Positions 5,200-5,853 of a stretch of DNA of 5,853 nt are shown here, in pieces. Within the stretch, counting starts at the first letter, position 1, and each line of letters starts with the position of its first letter. The stretch spans positions 1 to 5,853 of the forward strand of contig JAITRI010000093.1 in assembly GCA_031288455.1 (NCBI GenBank), in the 5' to 3' direction. A program made the translations under genes and the position numbers. Source of the DNA: Puniceicoccales bacterium. GTDB lineage: Bacteria > Verrucomicrobiota > Verrucomicrobiia > Opitutales > JAIRKQ01. Below the pieces are notes generated by a model. It searched no databases and was not told where the DNA came from. It was given only the letters and a program-made list of their open reading frames with translations.

Positions 5200-5853
5200 C
5201 GGGCGCATTTGCGGCGATCACCACCGTCAAACTTCAGCGATGAGCGCATCCTAAACTCCGCCTGCTTCCCGTCATTCCACTGCTGCACAGGCCGCAGATA
5301 TCCAACTATGCGCGAATAAATTTCCGTTTGTTTCCCGCAGTGTGGACAGGATTTTTGGTTACCGACCAGATAGCCGTGTTCGGGGCAAATGGAAAACGTT
5401 GGCGTCAGGGAGTAGTAGGGCAATTTGTAATTCTCCGCAATCCTCCTGACCAATCGCTTGACAGTTTCCGTGTCGGAAATTCTTTCGCCGAGGAACGCGT
5501 GGACCACCGTCCCACCGGTGAATTTCGTCTGCAATTCGTCCTGGTGGTCGAGAATGGCGAACAGATCATCGGTGAAATCCACGGGCGCATGTATGGAATT
5601 CGTGTAGAATGGAACATCGCTCTGCTCCAGAAGATTATTTTCATTGGCGGCCTTTATGCTTCCGAAGCGCGCCTTATCCTTCTTTGCCAACCTGAATGAT
5701 GTGCCCTCCGCCGGCGTCGCCTCGAGATTGTAGTGATTTTCCGTCTCTTTCTGGAACCCGACTATTCTGTCGCGCATGAAATCCAACACTTTCAGCGCAA
5801 ATGCCTTTCCTTCGCCGCTCGTTATCGGCCTATGGAGAAAATTGATGCACGCC
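5196..5853 (-). CDS. nrdD: Anaerobic (class III) ribonucleoside-triphosphate reductase, C-terminal part
   Basis: Makes dNTPs from NTPs without oxygen, using a glycyl radical installed by the radical-SAM activase NrdG. Only the last 218 residues lie in the window; the frame is open to the right edge with no start. In fragment numbering the family motifs are: EATPAEGTSFRLAKKDK at 44-60, PFYTNSIHAPVD at 81-92, TKFTGGTVVHAFLGE at 109-123, LPYYSLTPTFSICPEHGYL at 144-162, a zinc-site region with C156, C169 and C172, and the radical loop RIVGYLRPVQQWNDGKQAEF at 181-200. G184 (codon 5303-5301) is the predicted radical glycine. The first zinc pair is C156-x2-H159 rather than CxxC, as I recall for many NrdD proteins. 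After this motif comes a short basic tail (201-218) with C217. The C-terminus is complete and no frameshift is seen. nrdG does not follow; the next gene is lptC, 62 bases on. Confidence 0.95.
   Translation of the reverse strand, partial: ACINFLHRPITSGEGKAFALKVLDFMRDRIVGFQKETENHYNLEATPAEGTSFRLAKKDKARFGSIKAANENNLLEQSDVPFYTNSIHAPVDFTDDLFAILDHQDELQTKFTGGTVVHAFLGERISDTETVKRLVRRIAENYKLPYYSLTPTFSICPEHGYLVGNQKSCPHCGKQTEIYSRIVGYLRPVQQWNDGKQAEFRMRSSLKFDGGDRRKCAR

Overview
The window reads as chromosomal DNA from an anaerobic, LPS-bearing (Gram-negative type) bacterium. The evidence is the C-terminal part of a class III (oxygen-sensitive, glycyl-radical) ribonucleotide reductase next to a compact lptC-lptA-lptB set for lipopolysaccharide export. 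The phylum cannot be fixed from sequence alone. Divergent LptC/LptA and GC-rich intergenic hairpin repeats would fit a host-associated verrucomicrobial or similar lineage, but that is a guess.

All recognised genes lie on the minus strand. Read in the direction of transcription (right to left) they are: the nrdD 3' part (5853-5196, cut by the window edge), a 62-base gap with a possible weak promoter, lptC (5133-4672), lptA (4675-4145), lptB (4164-3442), a small basic protein with a signal-peptide-like N-terminus (3491-3108), and a 920-residue AddB-like PD-(D/E)XK nuclease (3106-344). From lptC onward, neighbouring genes overlap or are one base apart, so this looks like one translationally coupled transcript. 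Beyond the nuclease gene (1-343) there is no recognised gene. That stretch holds two direct copies of a 112-base element, each built of three consecutive hairpins, and then an A/T tract.

How they work together: LptB would be the cytoplasmic ATPase of the LptB2FG extractor, LptC the inner-membrane-associated acceptor, and LptA the periplasmic bridge that carries LPS to the outer membrane. LptF/G and LptD/E are not in the window. The nuclease is a DNA double-strand-break processing type of protein with no obvious mechanistic link to LPS. NrdD supplies dNTPs without oxygen, and its activase NrdG is not visible downstream.

I did not find a clear new defence or mobile system. The best second-look items are: lptA has no usual start codon at its natural start, where an ATA sits seven bases after a perfect GGAGG and overlaps the lptC stop; a perfect 18-base palindrome covers the lptB ribosome-binding region; the middle hairpin of the 112-base repeat is inverted between the two copies; and an open frame runs in phase through both repeats.
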